The translations under genes were made by a program, and so were the position numbers. From the NCBI GenBank assembly GCA_002794775.1, contig NBAY01000009.1, positions 1,040,535 to 1,104,534 of the forward strand: a stretch of DNA of 64,000 bases, given 5' to 3'. This DNA comes from Porodaedalea pini. Lineage: Eukaryota > Basidiomycota > Agaricomycetes > Hymenochaetales > Hymenochaetaceae. The notes beneath the pieces were generated by a model. It had not been told where the DNA came from, ran no database searches, and saw nothing but the letters and a program-made list of their open reading frames with translations. Below are positions 45,901 through 60,711 of the stretch, piece after piece. Position 1 is the first letter of the stretch. Every line of letters begins with the position of its first letter.

Positions 45901-48900
45901 CCGCCGAGTTATCAAGCGTAATTGCGCGCCTGAGCTCGGCCTGTCTGTTGAGTGTTAAACGGACATTGGTTGTGATCTCCGCAAGGTCAGGGAGACGGTC
46001 CATGCCACCATTGAGATCCGCCCAAATAGGCTCAACCTGTGTGATGCTGAACAGAAGAGGATGCATGAGGCCAAGGATATTGAAAGCCATCTCCTTCGCG
46101 GAGAACGTTCGGACACCATATGACTCCACCTGGTGCGCGACCATGTTCGTCGCGTCCATAAGACCAGTGCCACGCGTCCACCTATGTTGGTTTAGTTAAT
46201 GTAGAAATATAAAATAGAATATACGCTCACCCGATGACGGCACCAGCCAAGCAAAGATATTCACCCCAGCTCTCTGAATTCCAGCGGTTGAAGAGTGTCT
46301 CTAAAGAGATCTTAGACTCCGAGTACAAACCATCGTTGCCGAAAAGACCATGGTTGGGTGAGAGCGGGAGGATGACCTGAGTCGGCCGCGTAACGAAGTG
46401 ATGGCTCGCCTTTTTGGTCTTGACAGCGCCGAGAAGGCGAAGCAGGTTGACAAGCATGATGCGATGAGCAAGTTCCGATTTGTCGTCCAAACCATCGATC
46501 TCACGGCCATTCTCCGGCACAGCAGCGAAAGGAAGGATGTAGTCGAGATCGAGGCCGAGAGTTGCATAGACATAGTCGACGAGCGCTTCGACGTCCTGCT
46601 TCGAGCCTTGGTTAAAAGGAGCAACAGTGAGAGCAGAACCTCTGCTACCGAAACGCTGGTAGATGTCCTGGTAATATTCGACAGTTGCGCGGCTGTATCG
46701 CGACGTCGTGATTACGACGTGCGCACCACCTGAGAGCAGACCTTTGAGAATCTCTACACCGATTGAGCCTTTACCCACACCCGTCAGTAGTGCATTTTTA
46801 TCTTTGAAGGTCGTTCCAGACGTCGCGATCTCGCCGAGAACATCAAGATAGACGCCCGTCAAGTTGCTACTGTACTCCCAGGTTGTTCCGACCCGGCGCT
46901 TAAGGTGAAGTAGAGGTATCTTATCGGATGAGACAGGTGCAATGTTCTGAATCTGGGGACGGAGGAACTGCGAGGAAGAACGGCGACTGCGAGGAATGCG
47001 ACGAACGTCAGAAATCTTGGGATCCGAGTTCTTGCGCAAAGAGCGAACAACGCCATCGTACAGAGCCTTGATCTTGCTCTTCTGCTCGTCGCCAATTTCA
47101 GGCTGCGTTTTAACGACAGTCCACAGTTTGAGGACGTCGTCCTGGATCTTCTGCATGTTGAAGGAGCCAGGGATAGAATCACCACTTGCCATCTCCTCAA
47201 CGTACGCCTCCAGCTTGCGCACATTCTCACGGACGACCTCGGTATAGACGATCTCGCCGCGTTCGGTAACTTCGGTGTGCGGCGCAGTCGGGAATGTCAC
47301 TACATTGATAAACCGTTAGCAGGCGACTTAAAAAACAACGCAGACATCGCATACCGTCTTTGTACAGAGGCCCTTGATTGACAGCAAGCTTGCAATTGTC
47401 AATGAGCTGCTGGCCGAACTGCTTCGCGAGTTTGTACGTTGGTCCGCGTTCGGGATCGACCTTATCGATATGATACTGCGAGTAGCGCAACATTGTCGGA
47501 TCCGCTCGATTTATGATTTGGATACATCTTGCGGTGATCTCGCGGTCGACAGTCGTCAGACGGCCAAAGATGATGTCGTAGAACATGAGCAGTGCATCTT
47601 GGCGGACCCAGTTCCAAGAAGAGTCGAAGTGGCGCGCCTTGAGGGGGTCGAATACTGGCTGAATGCCGTCGAGGTACAGATCCCCATGTTCGCGGGTGAT
47701 GGAATCAAGACGTGCCTGCAGCTCAGCCGTGTTCGCCTTCTCTTTGTCGAAAGCAATTTCACCCGCACGCGAATCACGGCCGAGGTGACGCATGTAAAGC
47801 TCGATCTGCTGAGAGACGAATTTGTCTTGGTCAGACTGGAACTTCAAGAACTCCTCGCTATTGATCACAGCACCGCCCGCAGCACTCCCGCCGCCGCCAC
47901 TCGCACCACCTTGAGATAATGACACACCAGAGCGCGACGCATAGATAGGTACAATCGAGTCCAGCCATGCCTTTGCTTCGGCTTCCGAACCCAGACGCTT
48001 CGCCGGCTCCATCGTCAGACCAAGGAGCATGACACCATCGGCACGTGCCGAGCCCAAACCCCAGGTTCTTGAGAGATGGGCTTTCACGGCAGATAAATTG
48101 AAGCCACCAGGCATCTTGCCACCGACAAGGCGGGAGATGAGACCTGAGGTATGTTTGCCAAGCGCGCCAGAATAGCCTGATTGCATCGCAGAACCTAGTT
48201 CCTCGAGGGGCAGCTCCTCCCCCTTCTCAGGCGCAGACGTGAATTCGAGTTGCAGGTCACCAAGAATCTCGTTCTGCAACGTGGACTTTCCACCGACTAG
48301 GTCCTTGATCGTCTTGGACAGAGGAATCTCGTCAACCCCTTTCTTGAGTTTTTGAGCAATGATAACACGAAGCGTATCAACGGCTTTCAACGGCTCATCG
48401 GCGATGGTAGCTGCTGGTCCAGCGGACGGAGCAGCAGCAGCAGCAGGCGCTGCCACGGTGACAGGGGCCGTCGTGGGTGCAGACACGCTCGCTTCAGAAG
48501 ATTCAGCAGGCGCTTCTATGGCCTCATCCTCAAATTCATAATAGATCTCCTTCGTGTTCTTTGCGTGGCAGAGAATAGCACGGCTATGGCCGATTGAGTC
48601 GTCCTGAGTCTCATACTTCGCCTTGAGCGTGCGAGTGGCCATGCCTGTGAGTGTCGGACTCGGACCGATTTCGATGAAACGCTCGAAGTTATAACGGGTG
48701 AAGAGAATGTCCTGTGTCTCAATCCATCGTACTGGGGAAGCAAACTGGTACGCCAAAAGCTCAACGAGTATCGTGTATGCCAGACGCTGGCGGTGCTCGT
48801 CGTCGGCCCAGTTGTCTCGTTCCCAATTTTTTAATATCTTGTCGAGGCGCGGCGAAGTCGTCTGATCGTAGATCATCTGGGCGTATTCACGCGAAACTTC

Positions 48901-51900
48901 GAACGGCTTCGCCACCAAGTTCGGGACATACTTGCCAATGAGCATATCCGGGTTAATCTGTGCTACGTTGATCTTCTTCGAGAGGTCTATAGATTGCATA
49001 AGGGATTGACCATATACAGTGTAAAAAGTGAAACTCACAGGCGCGGAACGGCATGACTCCAGCCCACAGGTAACGCGAGTGGAAGGGAACATCAATTCCA
49101 GGTAAGGGGATCGTAGCGAAGCCTCTTTCGAGCTTAATGTGGCCCTGAGCCGCCTTCTGCTCCTGTGCCTTCTGGAAGCAAGACTTGATAATTTCACCGA
49201 GCATTTCCTTGACTTGTTCGACGGTGAACTTCTCAGTAAGCTACGAGCAGACTATGAGGAACTAGTCGGGAAATTAGCTAGAAGAACCTACCTTCGCGAT
49301 GTCCACTTTCTCGACCTTCAAGTAGTTCAAGACATTCGTGAGTGTCTGAAGCGCGACAAGTTCGCCGGCACAAACGTATTGTTGGCCCTATTTAGGAGAT
49401 GTAAGAAAGAGAAGAGAGATGACGGTGTATAAAACTTTACCTCGACGTTGTAATTGACAATCTCTAGGAGAAGTTCGGTTCTGTGAGTGATCGAGTCAAC
49501 GACCTCACGCAGCGCCGAGTCGTTGAAGGTTTTTGAGATACGGCTTGGGTTGACTGCGCACATCGCATAATTCGAGCGGTTCTGCTCGTCGCGCTCGACC
49601 GCACGCTGCATCGTGATGCCGCGATAGAAGACAACGTCAACAAGCGCAGAGATCGGGAGGACGTCTGCGATCGAAGCGAGAGCTGAGTACTCGCCAAGCG
49701 AGTGACCGGCAAAGCCACTGTCTGACTGCACCACGCCCTTCGAGCGCATGTCCTCGAAGGCGGCCTTCTCTGTCACAACGAGCGCAATCTGTGCAAACTG
49801 AGTCGCAAATAACAACCCGGACGGGTGGTTGAAGGTATACTGGGGCGTGCGGTTGTTGATGTCCGCGAAGAGAGGGAGCGTCTTGATTTGCCCGTCCTTA
49901 TCCATAGTGTCGTAGGACATGTCCATGTAACGTTGACGAATCTCCTGACCCTTGATGCCACCGAAGTGAATAGTCTTTTCCTTCGGGTTGTTCTTCACAA
50001 TGTTGACGATGGAGAAACCGTAGACGGCGAGCAGATGCTTGTCAGCACCTTCCCAGACGGCACGAGCGGCGGGCGAATTGCTGTAGAGGTCCATACCCAT
50101 GCCTGGCTCCTGCGAGCCCTGACCAGTGAAGACATAAGCCGTAGCAGGCTGCGCAACCTCAGCGGAGCCCTCAAGAACCTTGTCGCCCGCAAGATTTGAC
50201 GTTGTAACCTTCACAACCATGTTCCCGTTCTTCATACCAATGTGCCTGATGTCGACCTTGAGCTCATCACCTGGCAAGACCATACCGACAAAGGAGACAT
50301 CGTAACTAAGAAAGCAGTTGTGTCATGAGCAGAGAATTGAGAATCAAGTCGATCGACTCACGCAAGGACACGGTCTGGATAACCCTTCGCGACGACATTT
50401 TCAACGAACCGGCGCGTCGCAGCACTTGACCAGAGGCCGTGCGTGATCGTACCAGGGAGCGACGCAAAGTCCGAGAAGTAAGGATTGATGTGAATCGGGT
50501 TGAAGTCGCCAGAGACCTTGGAGTATGGTTCATTCGTAAGCGGTGCACTGAAGGTGTTGGGCACACTGGCGCTTGTCAAACTGTAGCCCTCATTCGAGAG
50601 CGGTGCGGTCAGGTTTTGCTCGATAGCGTGGCGTTTTAGGTAAGCGATGACAGGGTTACCCTGGCAGTCGTCCGACGAGAAGTCTACGGCCGCAACCTTG
50701 ACGAGATTCTTAAGAGGATCGCGCACGAAGATGTCGCCGAAGACCGACACAGAAGAGTAATGGGTCTTGTCCTTGTACGAAACCTCCGATTTGAGGCGGA
50801 AGATAAGAGAGGTACCGGCCTTGAGCGGCTTGGTGTCGTCCTCCCATTCGAACCATTCCTTCGATTGCAAGACACCAACAGCGGCATCTGACTTCATCTT
50901 GACGATGTAGTCCGGCTCGTCAATGACCTCAAAGGTGTTGGCGAAGTCGGTAAAACGTCCGCGATAGAGGAAGGACGAAATGACCTCGATGACCGGCTTG
51001 CCCTCACGGAGGACATGTCCCTTCACCTTGACCACCTTGCCACTGTCATTGTTGATGACTGCAACAACCTGCGCCTCTGCTTGGCAAACATCGCCCACCT
51101 TGAGCGGCTTGCTGCCAGCCATCATGTGGAAGCCATTGGAGAGGTGAACAAGCTTCAACAGGTCCCCATCGATCGACTCCGGGAAAATCGCCTTCATGAT
51201 CGCCTGCAGAAGATACGTCAACTAAAAACAGATTTAAAGAATAAGAAATTCCTCGCTCACCTGCCATCCAGTTACGATAGCAAAATCCATCGGCGCTTGC
51301 GCATCCTCGCTACGCACAGTCTTAAATGCTTCTCCATCATTGCCGACTACAGAGCAGAACTTCTCAATATGTTCAGATGCGATCGCAACCTGCGGGCCCT
51401 TGAAGGTCTCGCGCACGTTGATAGTAGGGAGACTACTATCGTCGCCGAACCATAGCCTCCAGTAGAATTCCTTGATGCGCTGGTTACGGCCCTCAGCGAC
51501 TTCATGAATGGGTGCGAAGCCCATATCGGGGCGATAGTTGAAAAGGAGGCTCAGCGGCACAGAAACATCGCGGCGGTCTTCGAATATGGTGACGCTGATC
51601 GACTTTGCACCCGAATCGTACGTAACTTCAACGGCCTTGAAATCCACTTTGTGAGCGCCATGCGAGCGTGCGGAGCCGTAGAGCGACAAGGATGTAGGTA
51701 CACCGTTAGCACTCTGCACGACGACCTTCTGGCCAGCCCGCGGCGCGAAGAGGCGACGCAACGGGTTGTCAACATATGAAGTCCCCTGAACAATAAAGGG
51801 AACGGTAAGGAGAGCACGAAGCCACGATAGCTTGCTTCCAGAGAGCGCCTCGAGCCATTTCTCTGTCGATGGAGGGCTAGACCCGATGCTATACGTCGTA

Positions 51901-54900
51901 GTCTCCCCGTTGATCTTAGTCTTCACGGCAAGAGAAACGTTCTTCTGTGCTGGCATGTTTCCAAGATAGTCCACGGTAGGTACTTTCGACGCATCACCGC
52001 CATAATATCTTTCAAGTAGCTTGTCCGAAAGCATCGACGTAATGTTACCCAACAGATCCGCGATAGGTTCGTCCTTGACTTTCGAATGCTTGACGGCAAC
52101 TGGACCCTGCAAAATGCAGACACGCTGCGGATCCTGGTCGAACACAGCCTCGATGTCTTCTGCAGCCCAAAGGGAATCCTATACAGTTGTGTTAAGTGCT
52201 GACCGCGCTTTTAATCCAAATAACGAGCTTACCTTCTTGAACCAGACTTCGAAGCTTGCGTCAAGAACGGGGATGAAGGGAACTGGCTTCTGACCAGGGC
52301 GCTGCGCGATGGCCAGGAAGTACGCTTTGTCTTCAGCAGCAAGCAGCTGCTGCGTAGCCCCTGCATAGGTCTCGAAGAAACCCTCGATAAACTTCACCGG
52401 ATCATCCAGAGATGTGTAGGACTGAAGCAAAGACGCCTTATTCACTCCAGCGAAGCGCTCCTCGATCCGGCGCAGCCAGTCACCCGTGAGGTTACGGAGC
52501 GAGATGTCGACCCAACGGCCCTCGTGAGCGACGTACATCAAGCGCACCATCCTCAGTACAGTCTCTTCGTACGTCATGTCACCAAGGTCCGCGACAACGC
52601 GTCCGTCCTTCTTCCACCCGAACCATGGCTTCGCAAAGTCGCGGTTGAGCTTCTCGATGACCTCCGCACGGTGCTGCGCAAGCCAGTCCACACGCTTTTC
52701 CTTCGGCAGCTTGAAGACACCGTCATCGAATTCCTTCCACAGTTTGACTGCGCGCGTTGCGACCTTGTGGATCGGCTCACCGAGCTCCGAGCGTACAGTG
52801 AGTATCCCGCCGGTCTCCTTTGCGTACGTACCCTCCCACTGACCATCCGGTACGCCGGCGGCTTTGACGATGAGGTCCTTAACGCTCGACGATGTGTGCG
52901 CCTCCTTTGCGACCATAACCCGAGATGCGAACAGGAAACCATCGAATGGCATCTTCTGCACGCCAAACAGGTCGGCAGACCAGTCTCCGGTGAGGTACGG
53001 CCAAATGTCGTCCGCGCCACCGAACCCGGATCCGCCGACAAGAGAGATGTTCGGCTGCTGACGGATCGAGGCATAAGTCACGAGAATGGGTTGGTGGAAG
53101 TCCTCGCAGGAATGATGGCCACCCGCGCGTCCGCCAGTCCACTGCATGATGACTGGGAAGTCCGGATTCGCAGCTGCGATGTTGACAACCTGGCGGATAC
53201 CGTCAATGGAGCCCGGCTTGAATGCGACATGCTTGATGCCCGCCGCTTTCAGGTTCCCGATGATCTCTGCAGCTTTCTCAGTGCTCGGGATACCAGCGGC
53301 GACGCAGAAGCCCTCCACTGGGAGACCTTCGCGGCGCATCTCCTGCCACAGCGGGAACTGGAACCCGAACTGACGCGGGTTTATATATAATGAGTTGAGC
53401 GTCAGCCCAACGCCCTCGGGGATCTGTGCTTGGATTTCCGCAACTTTTGCACGTAGAGCGCTTGCATTGTAATGTCCGCCACCAGCAAGTTCGACGTGGT
53501 AGCCTGCGCGCAGGATAGCGCTAACAAAGCCAGCCTTCACAGTTGACGGCGTCATACCCGCAACCATGATAGGAGGCTTGCCCAGAAGACGTGAGAATGG
53601 AGTGTCAATGTATAACTTGCCATCGCTGAGAGTTATCATTAGCTTCATAGATCAAACATGAAAGAACGAAAAGGATGCGAACCTAGTCTTTACAAGCGCC
53701 GGCGCCCACTTCTTCGACCACCATTGTTCGTACTTTACACCCTGCGAATTGTAGAGCTCGGAACCACCTTTTCCCTTCTCGCCGACGACCACGACGCGAA
53801 CGCCACGGCCCTCCAGGTTGCGCGCCGTAAGAGGGCCAATTCCACTCAGACCACCAGGTCCGAAGTCAATCGCGTGGGTCGCATTGCCCGGGAATTTCGT
53901 CGCGAGGGTCCAATGGATAGGCTGCGTGAAAATCTGGTCGCAGAGCGAACGAGTTACGGATGTCGTCAATTCGCGGAGGTCGGAGCCTACATACCGCACC
54001 CATCAGTATTTTAAATCAGAGACCTGACTATATGCGTACCATTTTCCGTGTGATAGACGGGAACAACGATGTCCACTGGCGTCCAAAGCTCCTCTCCGTC
54101 CAAGTCTTCCATGACTTTATCGGTCACGCCCTTCAGATACTCACTGTGGTAAGGGACACCGACAACGAGGAAGCGAGCCGAGAAGACCGGTTTGCGCTGC
54201 GAAAAGGGTGTTTTGCTCTGATCCAAGCCTGGCGCAGCACGAACCTTCCTAAGGCTGACCACAAGACCATACAGCGCCTTCGCGGGGCCAGTCACTACAA
54301 AGGTCCTCGGGCCATTGTTGAGCGAGACGAAAAGCTGCGAGTTCGTCGGGAGGTGTTTATTGGTCTTGGTGATGTGCGGCTCAAGGTCCTTGAGTGCAAG
54401 ACCCGAGACACTAAGCATGGGAGACGGTGCGCCTTCACCACCCTCAATCGCGTCGCCCACGATGCTCGGCTCGAGCGCGAGCACTGGAAACGCCTCCTGG
54501 CCGCGCAAGCCACTGAAGAATAACCAGCGCAATGCCTTCGCCGAGTTTTGTACGAAGCTCTCTGGGCTGTCCGAGGCAGCAATGCAAACTGCTGAGACTA
54601 TACCCTGAGAGTGGCCTGTTGCACCGTGCAGACGTGCACGAAGTTCACCCGGTGTGAGATTCGTTACGCGGCATGCGACAAGGTACTGCGTGAGTTGTGT
54701 GAGGCCGATGAGAGGGAATGAGACAGGGACGGAGGCAAAGTAATCGATCGGCGGTCGCGGAAGCGCGCCGGAGAGCCATGAGTTGACGTCTAGGCCATAT
54801 GCGTAATAAGAGGAGCTAGACGAGGCAGCAAGAGGCTGTAGGACGTTGATGGTGAGCATCGTAATGAAAGGTGCGACATATGGTTTGTAGGTGTCGTAAA

Positions 54901-55528
54901 GGGCTTGTAGTTCATCAAAGTAGACTTCATTTGTACCTTGACCGCCGAAAAGTGCGTAGACCGATGCGTCGCCCTTTTGAGCTGCACTGAGAAGCGTAGA
55001 AGTTGGCCCTCGGGGAATATCTGAGACAGTTTGGGCCTCGAGTGCAGCAAGGGCGCGATAGTAGGAAGAGAGCACGGTTTTGCGCACGTCGGTGTCGAAG
55101 GTCACAGTCAGCGAATGCACGTCCTTCTTGGCGAGATACGTGTCTGTGAACTTCTGAACCGCGGAGATGAGGACGGCAGTGCGCGCATCAGCGCACTTCT
55201 CCTGAACATCCAAGTTTTCTACGACGAATGCGAGGAAGCGAGCAAAGAGTTCAATGGTTGCCTCTGTGTCATTTTCAAGCTCGCTGGTGGTCTCCACCGC
55301 GTCTAAATCCTTTTGCGAGTGCACGAATTCCTCGCGCAAAACTTCGGCCGCGACCCACTCGTTGCCTGACGCGTCTACGGGCACGGAAAACTTTGGGCAC
55401 ACATACAAGTCAGACCGAGCTCAGTCACCAGATATGAAGAAACAACGCACTCTAATCTTTCCCAGCTGGATTATAAGGGGACGCTGCTGGTCGTAGCCTT
55501 TAGGGTCTGCGTGACCGTTCGGAGCCAT
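42936..55528 (-). CDS. FAS: Type I fatty acid synthase, beta and alpha subunits fused in one gene
   Basis: One gene of about 15 exons and roughly 3900 residues, from [17 protein letters not shown] (55528) to [10 protein letters not shown] (42936). Domains in order: acetyltransferase (54.0-55.4 kb, [12 protein letters not shown]); enoyl reductase (52.2-53.9 kb, [25 protein letters not shown]); dehydratase (50.4-52.2 kb, [16 protein letters not shown]); malonyl/palmitoyl transferase (48.6-50.3 kb, [15 protein letters not shown]); an Ala/Pro linker; ACP (about 48.0-48.4 kb, [17 protein letters not shown], with the pantetheinylated Ser); ketoreductase (46.2-47.3 kb, [14 protein letters not shown]); ketosynthase (43.9-46.2 kb, [17 protein letters not shown] with the active Cys, and [13 protein letters not shown]); phosphopantetheinyl transferase (42.9-43.4 kb, [15 protein letters not shown]). 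In ascomycetes the break lies inside the malonyl transferase; here [20 protein letters not shown] crosses it without a break near 48.8 kb. All catalytic motifs are intact. Confidence 0.95.
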
Positions 55529-57117
55529 GGCGTTTTCTGTCTCCTCGTGGTCGGTCTATAAGTGTAAGTCTATGGTCGCGTCGACTATTGAAAGCCAAAG
55601 TCTGCGGTGCAAGTTTCAAAGGACCATGAGCGCTGTGGGACACAGCCGTAGAGTAGAAGATGGGCGCTCACCGGACCAGATGGGAGTAGAAAAGGGACGA
55701 GGAGGAAGACTTAAAAGAAAATATTCAATTGGACATGCGCTTGGGGCGCGTCCCCAACGAAACTAAACCCTGATTTGCCTTCCTATTCTGGAAAATTGTA
55801 CCTTTACTTACTTTCCTTTTTTCTAGTTTCTTTCTTTCAGAGCTCAATTTATTTCAAAATATATGTGTTTGTCTATATGTAGCGTATTAATGTTTTGTGT
55901 TTTTAGTACTAGTACTTGTGACTCTCACAATATTAATATCAATTTCTTTACTGCCTCTAAGGTCTCAGAGTCTCAGACCTGGTGTCGATCCTCTTTGATG
56001 AATCTGTACGCGCAGATCTCAGGGCCTATTGCAATCAAGTTCTCTGTCAATATCAATACCTTCTTCACGGTATTTTGGAGACTCTAATGCTTCTCAACTC
56101 TTGACCATCATAAACCCTTGCTTGAATTTCGAATGTCTTTATTAAATACCGTGCACGTAAAAATAATTGCATGTACCCACTAGCACTGATCTAACACAAT
56201 ATTAATCATGCAATTCAAAGAGCCATGCGCGCGGGGGAACATGTACGAAACGTACCATATGCATGGTCACAACTTGGTGTGCCCTTACTTCCGCGTCCAT
56301 CTAGGAATCTGCGGCTTACTTTCAGGCGCTGCCATTCGATATCTCGACTAGGTGGTGCAACTCTCACAACTTCCCACTTGACAAGCAAAATCTTTTGCTT
56401 GTCACCCTTTTCCAGACTATCCAGCGTCTTGAATCCGTGAAATCTTTCAAAGAACTTTGATACCGCCCTTCATAAAGCCTGTTATGAGATCGAAGCTTCT
56501 GTGGTCTCAGGATATCGGTTTTTCCGTCCTTATGCTTTCATGTAGCGCTCCGCGATGCAGGACGTATCGATGCACTTGCGGCGCTAAAGCTGAGTTCAAT
56601 ACAGTTTTACGCTACATAAGCTACCATATATCCATAATCAATACTAACGATAGGATGGTGTAAAATCTGGGGCGTAACGCATTTGTTGTATACCAAGGTT
56701 GAGGTGCAACATTAATGTGCTTTGATATGTCTAAAATCAATATTAATGCATTTGTGACGTACGCAGCGCACGAACAAGGCCGCAATGTCCCGAAGATTCC
56801 GCAGTATCAAAACATGAAGCTGCGCTATAGAAGCTGCCATATACATTCAGAGTCCGTGCATTTGTGGCGTGCACAGAGGGGGAAAAAATAAACTCCGAAG
56901 CCTTCGGGTCTTTTTTTTTTTGTTCGTTGTGGTACCAAAGCTATAGCGCAATACGCCGGTGTCCTCGGTAATTGCGTCGCTACGTTGCGCTGGACCTCTT
57001 ATTCGTTTTAAGTCTTACGATATTATTGCAAATTTACTACACTCTCCGTATAAAAGGCTGAGTTACCCCCCACCTACCGTTCAACACGACAATGGTCAAC
57101 CGTTGAAGAATCAGACG
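55529..57117. other. Gene-free, A/T-rich region of about 1.6 kb
   Basis: The FAS promoter lies at the left. Further right the DNA is A/T-rich with repeated short motifs: aatattaat several times, agtactagtact at about 55904-55915, gct[a/g]ccatata at about 56612 and 56834, and gcatttgtggcgt-like segments at about 56690-56870. This looks like decayed repeat material. A poly-T run lies near 56912-56921. No gene is seen. Confidence 0.5.
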
Positions 57118-57485
57118 ATGGCACCTAATACGGCTCTGAAGCCCACAAAGCGACAAGTTTTAGACCAGATCAGTAACAAGAAGACCCAAAGGTACACCGA
57201 TCCATCTGCCTTTCAAGACGACATCGAAGACATCAGCCAATGTGCGAACATATTCGAGGCTCATCGCGAGGGCTTGTGCTAATTATTTGCACGATATAAC
57301 TAGTTTTACAAGACCACGGAATTACTCTGACGGTTTCGTGGGGCACTCAGGATCAGCAGGAGAACAAGAACTCGGTTGATTTTGAGCTGAGACGCGGTCA
57401 GGAAATAGTAAGGCAGCAGCAGGGCTTGGATATTTTCAAAGTCCTCGAGGCCTTGGAGAAGGAGGTACATAAATTGACACCGTAG
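57118..57485 (+). CDS. Small unrecognised protein, paralog B of the gene at 30227-30682
   Basis: Two exons, 57118-57241 and 57304-57485, with a 62-base intron (donor gtgcga, acceptor actag) in phase 1, giving 101 residues. It reads MAPNTALKPTKRQVLDQISN, then FQDDIEDISQFLQDHGITLT across the splice, VSWGTQDQQENKNSVDFELR, and LDIFKVLEALEKEVHKLTP. Aligned with paralog A, FQDDIEDISQFLQDHGITLT faces FQTEIRDTVDFFREYGLELR, and QENKNSVDFE faces KENVNSVDYE. The N-terminal helical block of paralog A is shorter here. The frame could also splice at gtacat near 57470 into TSHDIDVVYQARKARQKGLK, ending near 57575, but the unspliced end matches paralog A better. Confidence 0.55.
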
Positions 57486-58280
57486 TTATGAGTTAAAGTG
57501 GCAATGTAGACTTCCCACGACATCGATGTCGTTTATCAGGCTAGAAAAGCACGCCAGAAGGGCTTGAAGGAGTAAGAAATGCTGAGGAAGTCGAGTCGTG
57601 AACATACCAGAAGCAAAAGATAGCAGAGCACACTTCGATCATAAACCAAAGACAGTCTCGCCATTCAAGACTTTCCACACGCTTCTAACGAGGGTCAGAT
57701 CGGTTACAATGATCAATCTACGATCAGTAAGTAGTGTGCATCCAGTTTATATGAAGTACGATCACAGTACCAGTACTAATGGTGCCCGGAGTCTCTCGGC
57801 TTACAGACATCGTCGCAATCAAATCGGTTCCTCTAATTCTTTAGAGGAGCTTGAGATAGAGAAGCTGAGAACTTTTATTATCAGTACTAGTTCAGCCAAA
57901 TGTGAGTGCACAATTAAAGTTCAGAAATCACCTTGAAGCGATTTTCAGCCGATCAACAAGTTTTCTGTGAGTCAGTCCCTCCTTTAACCGTCGTATTCTT
58001 GGTCTCTCGTCCTAATGAAACCATTTCGAGAGTCCCTTGTTTTTTGTTCGGATATAGGATGGCCAAATATCCTAGATGTGCGCTGTTCTTCACAAGCTTG
58101 AGGGGCTATAGTATCAGTACTCAGTGGGACGTGTTGAACGTAGCATTCTGAGCTGGCGGCTCGGCCGGAAGAAGCCCAGCCGGACATCCCAATTAGGCGA
58201 ACTGACCGTATACGCACTCTGCAGTGTCGGTCGGACGCGCTCAACATATCATCTCCTTTACCTCTACCCCGCCGACCACG
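57486..58280. other. Intergenic region upstream of VMA2
   Basis: No convincing gene. A possible extra exon of paralog B lies at about 57515-57575. Motifs of the type agtaccagtact (57767) and cagtactagt (57890) occur. The VMA2 promoter should be in the last 150 bases. Confidence 0.4.
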
Positions 58281-60323
<2,043 letters not shown>

Positions 60324-60711
60324 GTGTGCTCGCGCGGTCTGAGGCTGGGATCGTTTCCTTGTAGGAAAAGAAATGTTTTGGACACAGACTGGGAGGTAAG
60401 GATGGGTTATTTCGGACTCAAATGTACCGCTTTACCTCTCCTTCCTCTCTGACCACATCATCACCTCCTTATCTCGTCACCGGTGTGCTGTTGGACTGTC
60501 TGTCGCTGTAGATATTTTGAACCAACGAATGCAATAATGATCACGAATACCATATCTCATTTTTTTCTTACAGAGGTGAGACACACTATCGACTACGTTC
60601 TGGATTGATCTGAGCTATAACCATTGCCGTAAAACGGCACTTCATTGGCCATGCGCCATGTTACCCCTATTTTCAACAAGAAAGAAAGGGAAACAGTTCA
60701 AAAGCTCATAT
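60324..60711. other. Intergenic region between convergent genes
   Basis: 3' flank of VMA2, with T/C-rich DNA around 60430-60480, and 3' flank of the F-box-like gene. No gene is seen. Confidence 0.5.

Noticed and set aside
52524..53390. Plus-strand frame of 288 codons
   Set aside because: It is the shadow of the enoyl-reductase exon of FAS, whose minus-strand product is unmistakable.
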